A stretch of DNA of 64,000 nucleotides from Alistipes senegalensis JC50. GTDB lineage: Bacteria > Bacteroidota > Bacteroidia > Bacteroidales > Rikenellaceae. This document shows, in pieces, positions 23,745 to 32,966 of the stretch (positions are counted from its first letter, which is position 1; each line of letters begins with the position of its first letter). Below the pieces are notes generated by a model that was not told where the DNA came from, searched no databases, and saw nothing but the letters and a program-made list of their open reading frames with translations. The position numbers and the translations under genes were made by a program. The stretch lies in contig NZ_CP102252.1 of assembly GCF_025145645.1 (NCBI RefSeq), forward strand, positions 1 to 64,000, given 5' to 3'.

Positions 23745-25565
23745 ATGAGAAAAACAATTCTGACAACCGTGGCAGCACTGAGCGTGCTGTGCACCTTTGC
23801 CCAGTGGAAACCCGCGGGCGACAAACTCAAAACACCCTGGGCCGAGAAGATAGATCCGGCCAACGTACTCCCCGAGTATCCGCGTCCGCAGCTGGTCCGT
23901 TCGCAATGGATGAATCTCAACGGACTGTGGGACTACGCCATCAAGCCGGCCGGCGCCTTGGAGCCGAAAACGATGGACGGAAAAATCCTCGTTCCCTTCG
24001 CCGTCGAATCGTCGCTGTCGGGCGTGCAGAAAAGCCTTACCGAAAAGGACGAACTGTGGTATCGCCGCACGTTCAGCGTACCCGCAGCGTGGAAAGGCAG
24101 CAACGTGATGCTGAATTTCGGCGCGGTGGACTGGAAAGCCGACGTATTCGTGAACGACATCCTCGTGGGATCGCACACGGGAGGCTTCACGCCGTTCTCG
24201 CTGGACATCACCCCCTGCCTGAAAGCCAAAGGCGATCAGAAACTGGTGGTGCGCGTGTTCGACGGCACGGACAAGGGCTACCAGCCCCGCGGCAAACAGG
24301 CGCTCAACCCCAACGGCATCTGGTACACGCCGGTCAGCGGAATCTGGCAGACCGTATGGATCGAACCGGTGGCGAAGAGCCACATCTCGGGGATCAAGGC
24401 CATTCCCAACCTCGACCAGAAGAACATCGCCGTAACCGTGACGGCCGATAACTGCACGACGGGCGATCTGGTGGAGGTCAACATCCTCGACAAAGGCAAG
24501 GTCGTAGCTTCGGCCACGGGATTCCCCGGCAGTCCGCTGCGCCTGGCCATCGCCGAGCCGAAACTTTGGAGCCCCGACTCACCGTTCCTCTACGACATGA
24601 CGGCGGAGCTCAAACGAGGAGGAAAAACCGTGGACAAGGTGGATTCGTACACGGCCATGCGCAAGATCGGCACCGCCCGCGACAAGGCCGGAATCCTCCG
24701 CATGACGCTCAACGACGAACCGCTGTTCCACTACGGCCCCCTCGATCAGGGCTGGTGGCCCGACGGGCTCTTCACCGCACCGACCGACGAAGCGCTGCTG
24801 TTCGACATTGTGAAGGCCAAGGAGCTGGGCTACAACATGATCCGGAAGCACGTGAAGGTGGAGCCGGCACGCTGGTACTACCACTGCGACCGCGAAGGCA
24901 TCCTCGTATGGCAGGACATGCCCTCGGGCGACATGGGTAACAAGTGGGAAATGTACATCTACAACGGCGGTACGGACAAACTCCGCACGCAGGAGTCGAA
25001 GGACAATTTCAGCAAGGAGTGGAAAGAGATCATGGATTTCTGCATCTCCTCGCCGAGCGTCGTGGTATGGGTTCCTTTCAACGAGGCGTGGGGACAGTTC
25101 GACACCGAGCGTATCGTGAACTGGACTATGGAATACGATCCTTCGCGTCTGGTGAACCCCGCCAGCGGCGGCAACCACCGTCCCTGCGGCCACATGCTCG
25201 ACCTGCACCACTACCCGGGGCCCGCCATGAAGCTGTTCGACCCGCAGCGCGTCAATGTGCTGGGCGAATACGGCGGCATCGGACTGGCCTTGGAGGGACA
25301 CCTTTGGTGGAACAAGCGCAACTGGGGCTACGTACAGTTCAAGAACGCAGAACAGGTGACGGCCGAATACGAGAAATACGCCAGGAACCTGGCCAAATTC
25401 GTACGCCTCGGCTTCTCGGGCGCCGTCTACACCCAGACGACCGACGTGGAAAGCGAAGTGAACGGCCTGTTCACCTACGACCGGAAAGTGATGAAGGTCA
25501 TACCCGAACGCATCAAGGCAGCCAACGAAGCGGTGATCCGATCCATGTCGCTGGAGATGGAGTAA
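23745..25565 (+). CDS. Glycoside hydrolase family 2 protein
   Basis: This 606-residue secreted protein (signal MRKTILTTVAALSVLCTFA) has the GH2 order: a jelly-roll sugar-binding domain (about 45-205), an immunoglobulin-like domain (about 210-305) and a TIM barrel. The acid/base is E447 in WVPFNEAWGQFDTE and the nucleophile E508 in NVLGEYGG, both intact. Retaining beta-galactosidase, beta-glucuronidase and beta-mannosidase are all possible; sequence alone does not choose. It is the last gene of the plus-strand run and ends at a strong bidirectional terminator. Confidence 0.92.
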   Translation: MRKTILTTVAALSVLCTFAQWKPAGDKLKTPWAEKIDPANVLPEYPRPQLVRSQWMNLNGLWDYAIKPAGALEPKTMDGKILVPFAVESSLSGVQKSLTEKDELWYRRTFSVPAAWKGSNVMLNFGAVDWKADVFVNDILVGSHTGGFTPFSLDITPCLKAKGDQKLVVRVFDGTDKGYQPRGKQALNPNGIWYTPVSGIWQTVWIEPVAKSHISGIKAIPNLDQKNIAVTVTADNCTTGDLVEVNILDKGKVVASATGFPGSPLRLAIAEPKLWSPDSPFLYDMTAELKRGGKTVDKVDSYTAMRKIGTARDKAGILRMTLNDEPLFHYGPLDQGWWPDGLFTAPTDEALLFDIVKAKELGYNMIRKHVKVEPARWYYHCDREGILVWQDMPSGDMGNKWEMYIYNGGTDKLRTQESKDNFSKEWKEIMDFCISSPSVVVWVPFNEAWGQFDTERIVNWTMEYDPSRLVNPASGGNHRPCGHMLDLHHYPGPAMKLFDPQRVNVLGEYGGIGLALEGHLWWNKRNWGYVQFKNAEQVTAEYEKYARNLAKFVRLGFSGAVYTQTTDVESEVNGLFTYDRKVMKVIPERIKAANEAVIRSMSLEME

Positions 25566-25581
25566 CCCGGATAGAGTTCCT

Positions 25582-25621
25582 AAAAAAATACATCCTCCCG
25601 TGCGGGAGGATGTATTTTTTT
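25582..25621. terminator. Strong bidirectional terminator after GH2
   Basis: Arms 25582-25600 and 25603-25621 are perfectly complementary over 19 bases (core ATACATCCTCCCG) with seven A residues on one side and seven T on the other. It separates convergent GH2 and sulfatase genes. Confidence 0.95.
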
Positions 25622-25635
25622 GCACTTCGCCGAAA

Positions 25636-27183
25636 CTATTTCCGGACGCGGACCGGCTCGATCGGAGGCAGCGGCCCGAATTCGCCGTGCGCAGCGGCCT
25701 TGATGCTGAAATCCTTGTACATCCAATGGTCACGATACCACGTACAGGGCTTGAATTCGTCGTTCAGCTCCTCCATTTTGGCAGCCATTCCGCTGCGGAG
25801 CGAGGCGAGGACCTTCGCATATTTCTTGTCTTCAGCGACATTGCGGGTCATGTGCGGGTCCTTCTGCCGGTCGAAAAGCAGTTCGGAACCGTCGCGCAGA
25901 TAACGGGCATAGGTGTAGCGCTTGTCCCGCACGGCGCGCCATTCGAACCCGTTGCGCCAAAGGTGGGTATGTCCCATTCCCTGCATGAAGGCGAAATCCG
26001 GTTCGAGGCCCTTGCCGCCGCGCACCGCGAAACTGAGGTCGTCGCCCTCCATCTCGGCCGGGATGCTGTCGGAGAGCCCGACCAGACCGAGCAGCGTGGG
26101 CGCGATGTCGGGCGTATTGAGGCAGACATCCGTCCGTCCCCTCTTCGCCCCGGGGCAACGGATGAGAAAGGGAATGCGGCACGCCTCGTCGTAGAAGATC
26201 ATCTTGAACATGCGGCCCTGCGAGGTCATCATCTCGCCGTGATCCGACGTAAAGACGACAATCGTGTTGTCGGCGATGCCCAGGCTGTCGAGCAGCTCCA
26301 CCACGCGACCGAACTGCTCGTCGATGGAGTTCACCATCGCATAATAGCAGCGCATGGCCTCCTGATACCCCTCCCCTTTGACGAAATCGTCGCGCCAGCT
26401 GGTCCGGCCGTTGAAATACTCGGAGAAAAAGCGGTCCATATAGGGATCGGGATTCTCGTTGAAATTCTCCGGAAGCTCGAATTTCACGTCTTTGAATCTC
26501 TCGTAACAATGCGCCGGAACGTTCCTGCGGACCCAGGGGTCGTGCGTGGGGCTCCAGGAGAGCATCAGCGTGAAGGGCTGTTCGTCGCCGGCATGTTCAC
26601 GAATGTAGTCGAGCGCGAGCCCCGTGAAGACCTCCGGACCGTATTGCCCTTTGAGATCGACATGCACGGGCTCGCCGTCGGGACCGTCCGTATCGTAAAA
26701 TGCGCTGTAATTGATGTGGTTGAACGAATAGGTCGCCCAATAGCCGTCGAATCCCATGCGCTCGGGCCCCGGCTTGTAGGGACGGCGGTGGGCGTCGTTC
26801 CAATGGACTTTGCCCACGTAGCCGGTCTGGTAGCCGGCATCCGTGAGCACATGGGCCAGGGTCCGGTGGTTGGGATTCAGGTTCAGTTCGTTGATCACCA
26901 TGCCCGTCGATGAGGTGTATTTGCCCGTTATCAGGCTCGCCCGGTAGGCGGCGCTGACCGGGCTGACCGACACGGCATTGGTGAAATCGAGCGACTGGCG
27001 CGCGAACCGGTCGATGTTGGGCGTCACGGCCAGCCCGTCGCCGGCATATCCCAGCACGTCGGCCCGCAGCTGGTCGGCCATCATGTAGATGATGTTGGGA
27101 CGCTGCTGCTGCGCCCCGGCAGTCCCCGCAAGTCCTGTCAACGTACCTGCTCCGAGCAGGTACAGCAATCGTTTGTCTTTCAT
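25636..27183 (-). CDS. Ser-type sulfatase with an Ala in the activation motif
   Basis: This 515-residue secreted sulfatase begins MKDKRLLYLLGAGTLTGLAG. Metal-binding MADQLRADVLG is at 35-45. The activation motif is S77-A78-A79-Y80-R81 with ASLITG after it. Alanine replaces the usual proline, which fits the broader signature [CS]-x-[PA]-x-R. The second metal site TSDHGEMMTSQGR is intact. The ADQLRAD start is shared with choline-sulfatase-like and heparan-type S1 groups. It starts 24 bases after the hybrid sensor gene and may be on the same transcript. Confidence 0.92.
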   Translation of the reverse strand: MKDKRLLYLLGAGTLTGLAGTAGAQQQRPNIIYMMADQLRADVLGYAGDGLAVTPNIDRFARQSLDFTNAVSVSPVSAAYRASLITGKYTSSTGMVINELNLNPNHRTLAHVLTDAGYQTGYVGKVHWNDAHRRPYKPGPERMGFDGYWATYSFNHINYSAFYDTDGPDGEPVHVDLKGQYGPEVFTGLALDYIREHAGDEQPFTLMLSWSPTHDPWVRRNVPAHCYERFKDVKFELPENFNENPDPYMDRFFSEYFNGRTSWRDDFVKGEGYQEAMRCYYAMVNSIDEQFGRVVELLDSLGIADNTIVVFTSDHGEMMTSQGRMFKMIFYDEACRIPFLIRCPGAKRGRTDVCLNTPDIAPTLLGLVGLSDSIPAEMEGDDLSFAVRGGKGLEPDFAFMQGMGHTHLWRNGFEWRAVRDKRYTYARYLRDGSELLFDRQKDPHMTRNVAEDKKYAKVLASLRSGMAAKMEELNDEFKPCTWYRDHWMYKDFSIKAAAHGEFGPLPPIEPVRVRK

Positions 27184-27207
27184 TCTTTGGGTTTTGAGTT
27201 TTGATCC

Positions 27208-30200
27208 TTAATATTGCTTGGGCGTCATCCCGAACTCCTCGCGGAAGCAGGCCGAGAAGTAGCTCGAAGTCTTGAAGCCCACCTGCTCGTAGATCTCCTT
27301 GATCAGGAAATCGCCGCTGCGGATCATCTCCGCAGCCTTGCGCAGGCGGTAGGTTTTCATGTAGTCGTTGGGCGATATGCCGAACAGGCTCTTGACCTTG
27401 CGATAGAAGTTCGAACGGCTCATGAACATCTTTTCGGCCAGCTGTTCGATGTAGAACGTCTCTTCGCAGAGGTGCTCCTCGATGTGGAAGTTCAGTTTCT
27501 CGACGAACTCCGCATCGCGCTTGCTGAGACCGAGCGACGCCGTGTCGGCGTGCCCCGTTCCGGAGAGCAGCGCACGGCGGATGCGCTCCCGGTTCTTGAT
27601 CAGGCTGTCGATCTGAGCCATCAGGTGCTCGGCGGAGAAAGGCTTTTCGATGTAGGCGTCGGCGCCGTATTCCAATCCGCGGACCTTGTCCTCGACCGAG
27701 GTCTTCGCCGTGAGCTGGATGATGGGAATGTGGCTGTAACGCAATTCCGACTTGACGTATTCGCACAATTCATAGCCGTCCATCTCGGGCATCATGATGT
27801 CGCTCACGATCAGATCGCAGTTGTTGTCGGCGAGGACGCCGAGCGCTATTTTGCCGTTGGCGGCCGTCAGCACCTCGTAGCGGGCACCGATGATCTCGGC
27901 GATGACCGCCCTCAGATCGTCGTTATCCTCCACGATCAGTATCTTGCAGGTTCCCGTCTCTTCGGCGGCGAAGGGAGGGGGGGGGATTTGCGCATCCCCG
28001 CCGCCGTCCGGCCCGGAATCCGGGCCGTCCGACGCACCGGACGCGACAGCCGCAGGATCGAGCGGAATCTCCACTGTGAACACAGCCCCGCCCCGCTCGC
28101 CGTTGGCGCACACGACGCTTCCGCCGTGCTTGATCGCAAGCAGGCGAGCCAGCGGCAGCCCGATACCGGTTCCGCCCTTGCTGTTGCCCGACTGGTAGAA
28201 GGTGTTGAAAATACGCTCCATATCTTCGGGAACGATGCCCTGCCCGTCGTCGGAAACCGTGATGCGGAAACAATTATCCCCGGCGGCGAGAGCCACGCAG
28301 CATTTGCTTCGAGCGTATTTCAGCGCATTGGACAACAGATTGTTCACGATCTTCGAGATGGCGTCGCAGTCAACCTGCGCCACCACGCCGGGCTCGACAT
28401 GCCGTTCGAGGCGGATGCCGCCGACCTCCGCGGCCGGACCGAAACGCACGCACAATTCGTTCACCAGTTCCGAAACGTCGCACGGCTTCATCGTCGGCGT
28501 GTAATCCGTCTCTTCGGTCTTGCGCAGATCGAGCAGCTGGTTGACCATCTCCAGCAGATTGCTCGTGTTCTTTTCCATGACGCGGAGGTAATCCCGGACC
28601 TTGGGCGGGAAATGCGCATCCTCCCTCAGAATCGATTCGAGGGGAACCTTGATCAGCGAAAGGGGCGTCCGGATTTCGTGGGCCACGTTGGTGAAGAAAT
28701 CGATCTTCGACTGATAGTTGATCTTCTCCTGCTGCGAGGCGAACTCGGCGAGTTTCAGACGGTGCTTCCGGCGGACGTACCAGGTCCCGCACCCGGCCAG
28801 CAGGCCCAGCAGAAGCAGGTAGCACACGACAGCCGGCGCCGAACGGTAGAACGGCGGCTGAATCACGAAAGCGACGCGGGCCGTATTCTCGCTCCACACG
28901 CCGTCATCGTTCGAGCCGCGCACCTCGAAGGTGTAGCGCCCCGGCGAGAGATTGGTGAAATGGACCTCGTTGCGGTCGGTGAAGCTCCACTCCTTATCCT
29001 GCCCGGCGAGCCGGTAGGTATAGCCATTCTTGGACGAGGACTGGTAGCTCAGGGCCGCAAAGGTAAACCCGACGGAGTTCTGGTTGTATTTCAGTCTGAG
29101 CTCCTTGTTCAGATGCAGCGGATATTTGAGCGGCGAAGGATTCTGGCCCCCGCGGTCGATCTCCACCCCGCGGTCGTTGATGAGGAGCCCGGTCATGCAG
29201 ACCGAAGGGACGAACCCGTTGCGTTGCAGATCCCCGGGCCGGAAGACCGAATAACCGTTGATGCCGCTGAAACAGAGCCGCCCGTCGCGCATGCGCAGCG
29301 AAGCGCGGTCGTTGAACTGGTTGCCGGTGAGGCCGTCGCGGACGGTCAGGTGGTAGCGCACCTCCTGCGTCTCGGTGTCGAGGCTGAAAAGCCCGTTGTT
29401 GCTCGCAATCCAGAGCATTCCGTCGTCGCCTTCTTCCAGCGAGGCGATCGGCACTCCTTTCAGCCTGTCGCCGCCGGCATTGAACGGAACGAAGTGCCGG
29501 GTTTCGCGGTTCAGCCGGAACAACCCCGTCTCCGTACCCAGCCACACGTCGTCGCGGCTGTCGGTCAGGATGCAGACGCTGTTGGGCGTGCTGCTCCGGG
29601 CGAACATATAGTGCCGGAAATCTCCGGAAGCGACATCGAACAGAAAAGCGCCCTTGTTGCGGGCCAGCACCCAGATCATGCCGGGCCCCGCCTGGGCGAA
29701 ATCGCAGACAGAAAGGTCGTTGCCCCCTTTGTTCACCCGCACGAAATCGTCGAGTTTGCGATCGTAGCGGGCGAATCCCCACGGCGTTCCGGCGTAGATC
29801 GTCCCGGTGTCGTCGCGGAAAAGCGCCTCCACGTCGTCGTCGCAGAGCGAGGTCCCCACCCCGGGGTTGTTCCGGTAGTTGCGCACCGCCCCTGTCTTCA
29901 TGTCGCGGGTATAAACACCCCCGGCGAAGGTTCCCATCCACAGGCGTCCTCCGGCGACGAGCATCGTCCGCACGTTTTTCACCTCCCGCAGGAAAGAATC
30001 CGGACCGCCGCGGAAAGGTTCCGAGACGGTGCGCCCGTCGGCACTCACCTTCAGCACACCCCGTTTGTCAATGGCAACCCACAGACTGCCGCCGCCGTCC
30101 TCGGCGAAACAGGTGGCGAGCGTCTTGCCCCGCTCCCCGATCTTCAACGGCATATGTTCGATCGGTTTGAGCCGGCGGGGAAGGTAGGTAATGCCGTTGT

Positions 30201-31152
30201 ACTGCGTGGCGACCCAGATTCCGCCCTCGTGGTCGCGGAAAAGCGCATTGACCGTATGGGTGTAGCTCTCGCGGCGGACGGTCATGTCCGTCACGGGGTC
30301 GATCTCTTCCGAACCCGTATAAAAGACGAACAGTCCGTCGTCCGAACCGACCATCAGCTCGCCGCGCGAAAGCGGCAGCAGCGCACGGGCCGACATCTCC
30401 CGGCGCATCGTCCAGTCCGCAGCGCTCTCCCCCGACCAGACCATTTTCGCAAGTCCGTCGGTCTCGAAACACCCCCACAGTTCGTCGTTGCTGTAACAAA
30501 GCGATCTGACCACGGAGGGCACATGTCCGCTCCGCTCCTTCGCATAGACCGCCAGCCGCTGTTTCCCCTCGCTGTCGAACTCCGCGACCGTGCCGTTCCG
30601 GGCGCTCACGAAGACGTTCCAGTCCGGGCCGCCGACCATGTCGGTCACGGCGTCGGACAGACGGCTGTTCTGTTCGAGCGTGCCATCCTCGGGATAATAG
30701 ATGAAAAACCCCTGGGCCTCCGTGCCGATCCAGATTTTGCCGTCGCCGTTCTCGAAGATGCGGGTGATACGCCCGGTGATGACCACGCCGTACTGCGTGC
30801 GCACGCTGAAAGAGGAAAACAGATCCTTACGCTCGTCGTACAGGTAAACGCCCTGCTCGGTCCCCACCCACAACCGGTTTTTACGGTCGGCGCACAGCGC
30901 ATGGACCGACGTGTTCAGCAGTCCGTGCCGGAGGTCTTCCGAATCATAGACGCGGAACGCAACCCCGTCGAAGCGATTCAGGCCGTCGGCCGTGCCAAAC
31001 CACATGAACCCGCGCTGATCCTGGGCGATGCACCGGACCGTATTGTGCGACAGACCGTTGTCCGCGTTATAACTGACCAGCGCGTAATTCCGGGCCGAAA
31101 CGGCTCCGGAGCACCCGATCAGCAGAAAGAGCGATATGATGAATCTTTTCAT
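27208..31152 (-). CDS. Hybrid two-component system regulator (sensor kinase, receiver and AraC output in one protein)
   Basis: These regulators sense a glycan fragment in the periplasm and activate a PUL. I start at ATG 31152 (MKRFIISLFLLIGC), 1314 residues. A signal peptide leads to a periplasmic two-propeller sensor (about 20-690, repeats such as RGFMWFGTADGLNRFDG and NRLWVGTEQGVYLYD), then a Y_Y_Y domain near 700-765 and a membrane segment near 770-795. The phospho-acceptor H825 lies in NVAHEIRTPLSL. The ATPase domain has DDGQGI and GTGIGLPLA. The receiver aspartate is D1118 in SDIMMPEMDG. A C-terminal AraC-type domain covers about 1215-1314. It is the only regulator in the locus. Confidence 0.96.
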   Translation of the reverse strand: MKRFIISLFLLIGCSGAVSARNYALVSYNADNGLSHNTVRCIAQDQRGFMWFGTADGLNRFDGVAFRVYDSEDLRHGLLNTSVHALCADRKNRLWVGTEQGVYLYDERKDLFSSFSVRTQYGVVITGRITRIFENGDGKIWIGTEAQGFFIYYPEDGTLEQNSRLSDAVTDMVGGPDWNVFVSARNGTVAEFDSEGKQRLAVYAKERSGHVPSVVRSLCYSNDELWGCFETDGLAKMVWSGESAADWTMRREMSARALLPLSRGELMVGSDDGLFVFYTGSEEIDPVTDMTVRRESYTHTVNALFRDHEGGIWVATQYNGITYLPRRLKPIEHMPLKIGERGKTLATCFAEDGGGSLWVAIDKRGVLKVSADGRTVSEPFRGGPDSFLREVKNVRTMLVAGGRLWMGTFAGGVYTRDMKTGAVRNYRNNPGVGTSLCDDDVEALFRDDTGTIYAGTPWGFARYDRKLDDFVRVNKGGNDLSVCDFAQAGPGMIWVLARNKGAFLFDVASGDFRHYMFARSSTPNSVCILTDSRDDVWLGTETGLFRLNRETRHFVPFNAGGDRLKGVPIASLEEGDDGMLWIASNNGLFSLDTETQEVRYHLTVRDGLTGNQFNDRASLRMRDGRLCFSGINGYSVFRPGDLQRNGFVPSVCMTGLLINDRGVEIDRGGQNPSPLKYPLHLNKELRLKYNQNSVGFTFAALSYQSSSKNGYTYRLAGQDKEWSFTDRNEVHFTNLSPGRYTFEVRGSNDDGVWSENTARVAFVIQPPFYRSAPAVVCYLLLLGLLAGCGTWYVRRKHRLKLAEFASQQEKINYQSKIDFFTNVAHEIRTPLSLIKVPLESILREDAHFPPKVRDYLRVMEKNTSNLLEMVNQLLDLRKTEETDYTPTMKPCDVSELVNELCVRFGPAAEVGGIRLERHVEPGVVAQVDCDAISKIVNNLLSNALKYARSKCCVALAAGDNCFRITVSDDGQGIVPEDMERIFNTFYQSGNSKGGTGIGLPLARLLAIKHGGSVVCANGERGGAVFTVEIPLDPAAVASGASDGPDSGPDGGGDAQIPPPPFAAEETGTCKILIVEDNDDLRAVIAEIIGARYEVLTAANGKIALGVLADNNCDLIVSDIMMPEMDGYELCEYVKSELRYSHIPIIQLTAKTSVEDKVRGLEYGADAYIEKPFSAEHLMAQIDSLIKNRERIRRALLSGTGHADTASLGLSKRDAEFVEKLNFHIEEHLCEETFYIEQLAEKMFMSRSNFYRKVKSLFGISPNDYMKTYRLRKAAEMIRSGDFLIKEIYEQVGFKTSSYFSACFREEFGMTPKQY

Positions 31153-31338
31153 ATATGAATCCATACGATAAAGGTAGAAAACAGTTTCCAAACGCGCAAC
31201 CCGGCCGTTTTCGTATACCAAACGGGGCGAATATGTCCGGCGCAGCCATTCGCGGACACGGGCCGCAGAATCACCGCGGCCCGCATCCGCCGTTCGGAAG
31301 CAGACGTTCGACGGTCCCGGACGACGGGGCCACGAACC

Positions 31339-32934
31339 CTATTTCTGCAACCTCTTCGGGTACACTTCGTGCGTATCGGCCCACGCCTTCCATTTGGCCA
31401 CGAGTTCATCGAGGAGCTCGGGATACCAGGCGGCGAGATTGCGGCGTTCGGTGCGGTCGGTCGGAATGTTGAACAGCTCCCATTCCTTCGATTTCTCGTC
31501 CTTGACAGCTTTCCAGTCGCCGTGGCGCACGTAGCAGTTGTCGAAATGCTCGCCGAAAAGATAGTCGTGGAGCACGGTCTTCGGCTTGCGGATCGTCGGC
31601 ACGAGGCTCTTGCCCTCCAGCGGATGAATGTCGTTGCCGCCGTAGGTCGCCGGATAGGTCGCCCCCGAGACATCGACGAACGTAGCCATCAGGTCGGGCA
31701 GGAAGCTCACGTTGTCGCGGATCTGTCCGTCGAAACGGGAGAAGCGTCCGGGCCATGAAACGATCAGCGGAACGGCGAGGCCGCCCTCGTAGGCGCGCAC
31801 CTTGTACTTGCGCAGCGGCGTATTGCTCACCTGCGCCCACGGCAGGCCGTAGGAGGGAGCCACCCAGCTTTGGGGATCGTTGATGTCGGCCACCGTGCCG
31901 AAGCCCGTTTCGGTATGGGGCTCGGCGCAGGCTCCGTTGTCCGAAAGGAAGATGATCAGCGTATTGTCCTTCTCGCCGCTCTTTTCCACCCAGTCGAGCA
32001 CACGGCCCACGTTGTAGTCCATGCAGTGCACCTGCGCGGCATAGACCGACATACGCATCGCGGAGTGCTTCCGCTCGGTATCCGTCAGATCCTCCCAGCG
32101 GCGCGACTCCCACTCGGCGAGCTCCCACGAATCGTCCACGAGGCCCAGTTCGGCCTGACGGCGGAAACGAGCCTCACGGATCGCCTCCCAACCCGCGTCG
32201 TACTTGCCGAGAAACTTGTCGATGTCCTCCTGTTTGGCATGGAGCGGCCAGTGGGGAGCGTTATAGGCCAGGTAGAGGAAATAGGGCTTGCCGTCGCCCT
32301 TGTTGCTGTCGAGGAACTCGATGGCATAGTCGGTGAAAGCATCCGTCGTATAATACGGCGCCTCCGGAGGCGGCAGTTTGGTGTTGTCGAGCGTGAGCCC
32401 GCGGCCGCCGTGGGGCCGCAGATAGCTGCTGGCCCCGGCCAGGATGCCGTAGAAACGGTCGAAGCCGCGCTGAAGAGGCCATTTCTCCTGTCCGTGCATG
32501 CCCAGATGCCACTTGCCGGCCATGTAGGTATGATAGCCCGCGCTCTTCAGCACTTCGGCAATCGTTACGCAGTTCCGGTTGAGATAGCCCTGATAAGCGG
32601 CAGGCTTCCGGGGAGACGGATCGCCCGGTTTGCGTCCGGGAACGGGGTCCTCGGACATGCCGCCGATGCCGGCCTGATGGGCATACAGACCCGTCATCAG
32701 GCTGGCCCGCGTGGGACATGAACGCGCCGTGGAGTAAAACTGCGTATAGCGCACTCCGCTCTTGGCGAGACGGTCGATATTGGGCGTGGGAATCTCGCCG
32801 CCGTAGCAGCCGACATCGGAATAGCCCATGTCGTCAACCATGATCAAAATGATGTTGGGCTGCTTCGCCGCCGTCGCAGCGCCTCCGGCGAGCGCCGCGG
32901 CCGAAGCTCCCAATGCAAAAACGGTTTTATTCAC
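31339..32934 (-). CDS. Ser-type sulfatase, last gene of the SusCD operon
   Basis: This 531-residue secreted sulfatase starts at a GTG (no in-frame ATG before the mature domain), with signal VFALGASAAALAGGAATAA. Metal-binding VDDMGYSDVG is at 33-42. The activation motif is S72-C73-P74-T75-R76 with ASLMTG after it, closely like the sulfatase at 22015. GKWHLGMHG and SDNGACAEPHTETGFG supply further active-site residues. It follows the M60-like gene by 32 bases. A 186-base gap with no terminator then separates it from the hybrid sensor gene. Confidence 0.92.
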   Translation of the reverse strand: MNKTVFALGASAAALAGGAATAAKQPNIILIMVDDMGYSDVGCYGGEIPTPNIDRLAKSGVRYTQFYSTARSCPTRASLMTGLYAHQAGIGGMSEDPVPGRKPGDPSPRKPAAYQGYLNRNCVTIAEVLKSAGYHTYMAGKWHLGMHGQEKWPLQRGFDRFYGILAGASSYLRPHGGRGLTLDNTKLPPPEAPYYTTDAFTDYAIEFLDSNKGDGKPYFLYLAYNAPHWPLHAKQEDIDKFLGKYDAGWEAIREARFRRQAELGLVDDSWELAEWESRRWEDLTDTERKHSAMRMSVYAAQVHCMDYNVGRVLDWVEKSGEKDNTLIIFLSDNGACAEPHTETGFGTVADINDPQSWVAPSYGLPWAQVSNTPLRKYKVRAYEGGLAVPLIVSWPGRFSRFDGQIRDNVSFLPDLMATFVDVSGATYPATYGGNDIHPLEGKSLVPTIRKPKTVLHDYLFGEHFDNCYVRHGDWKAVKDEKSKEWELFNIPTDRTERRNLAAWYPELLDELVAKWKAWADTHEVYPKRLQK

Positions 32935-32966
32935 GATATTCGATTTTCGATTGTTCTGTTATCTCT

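Noticed and set aside
27214..31158. A 1314-codon open frame antisense to the hybrid sensor gene
   Set aside because: It exactly shadows a gene with complete sensor, kinase, receiver and AraC domains; the antisense protein has no recognisable features.
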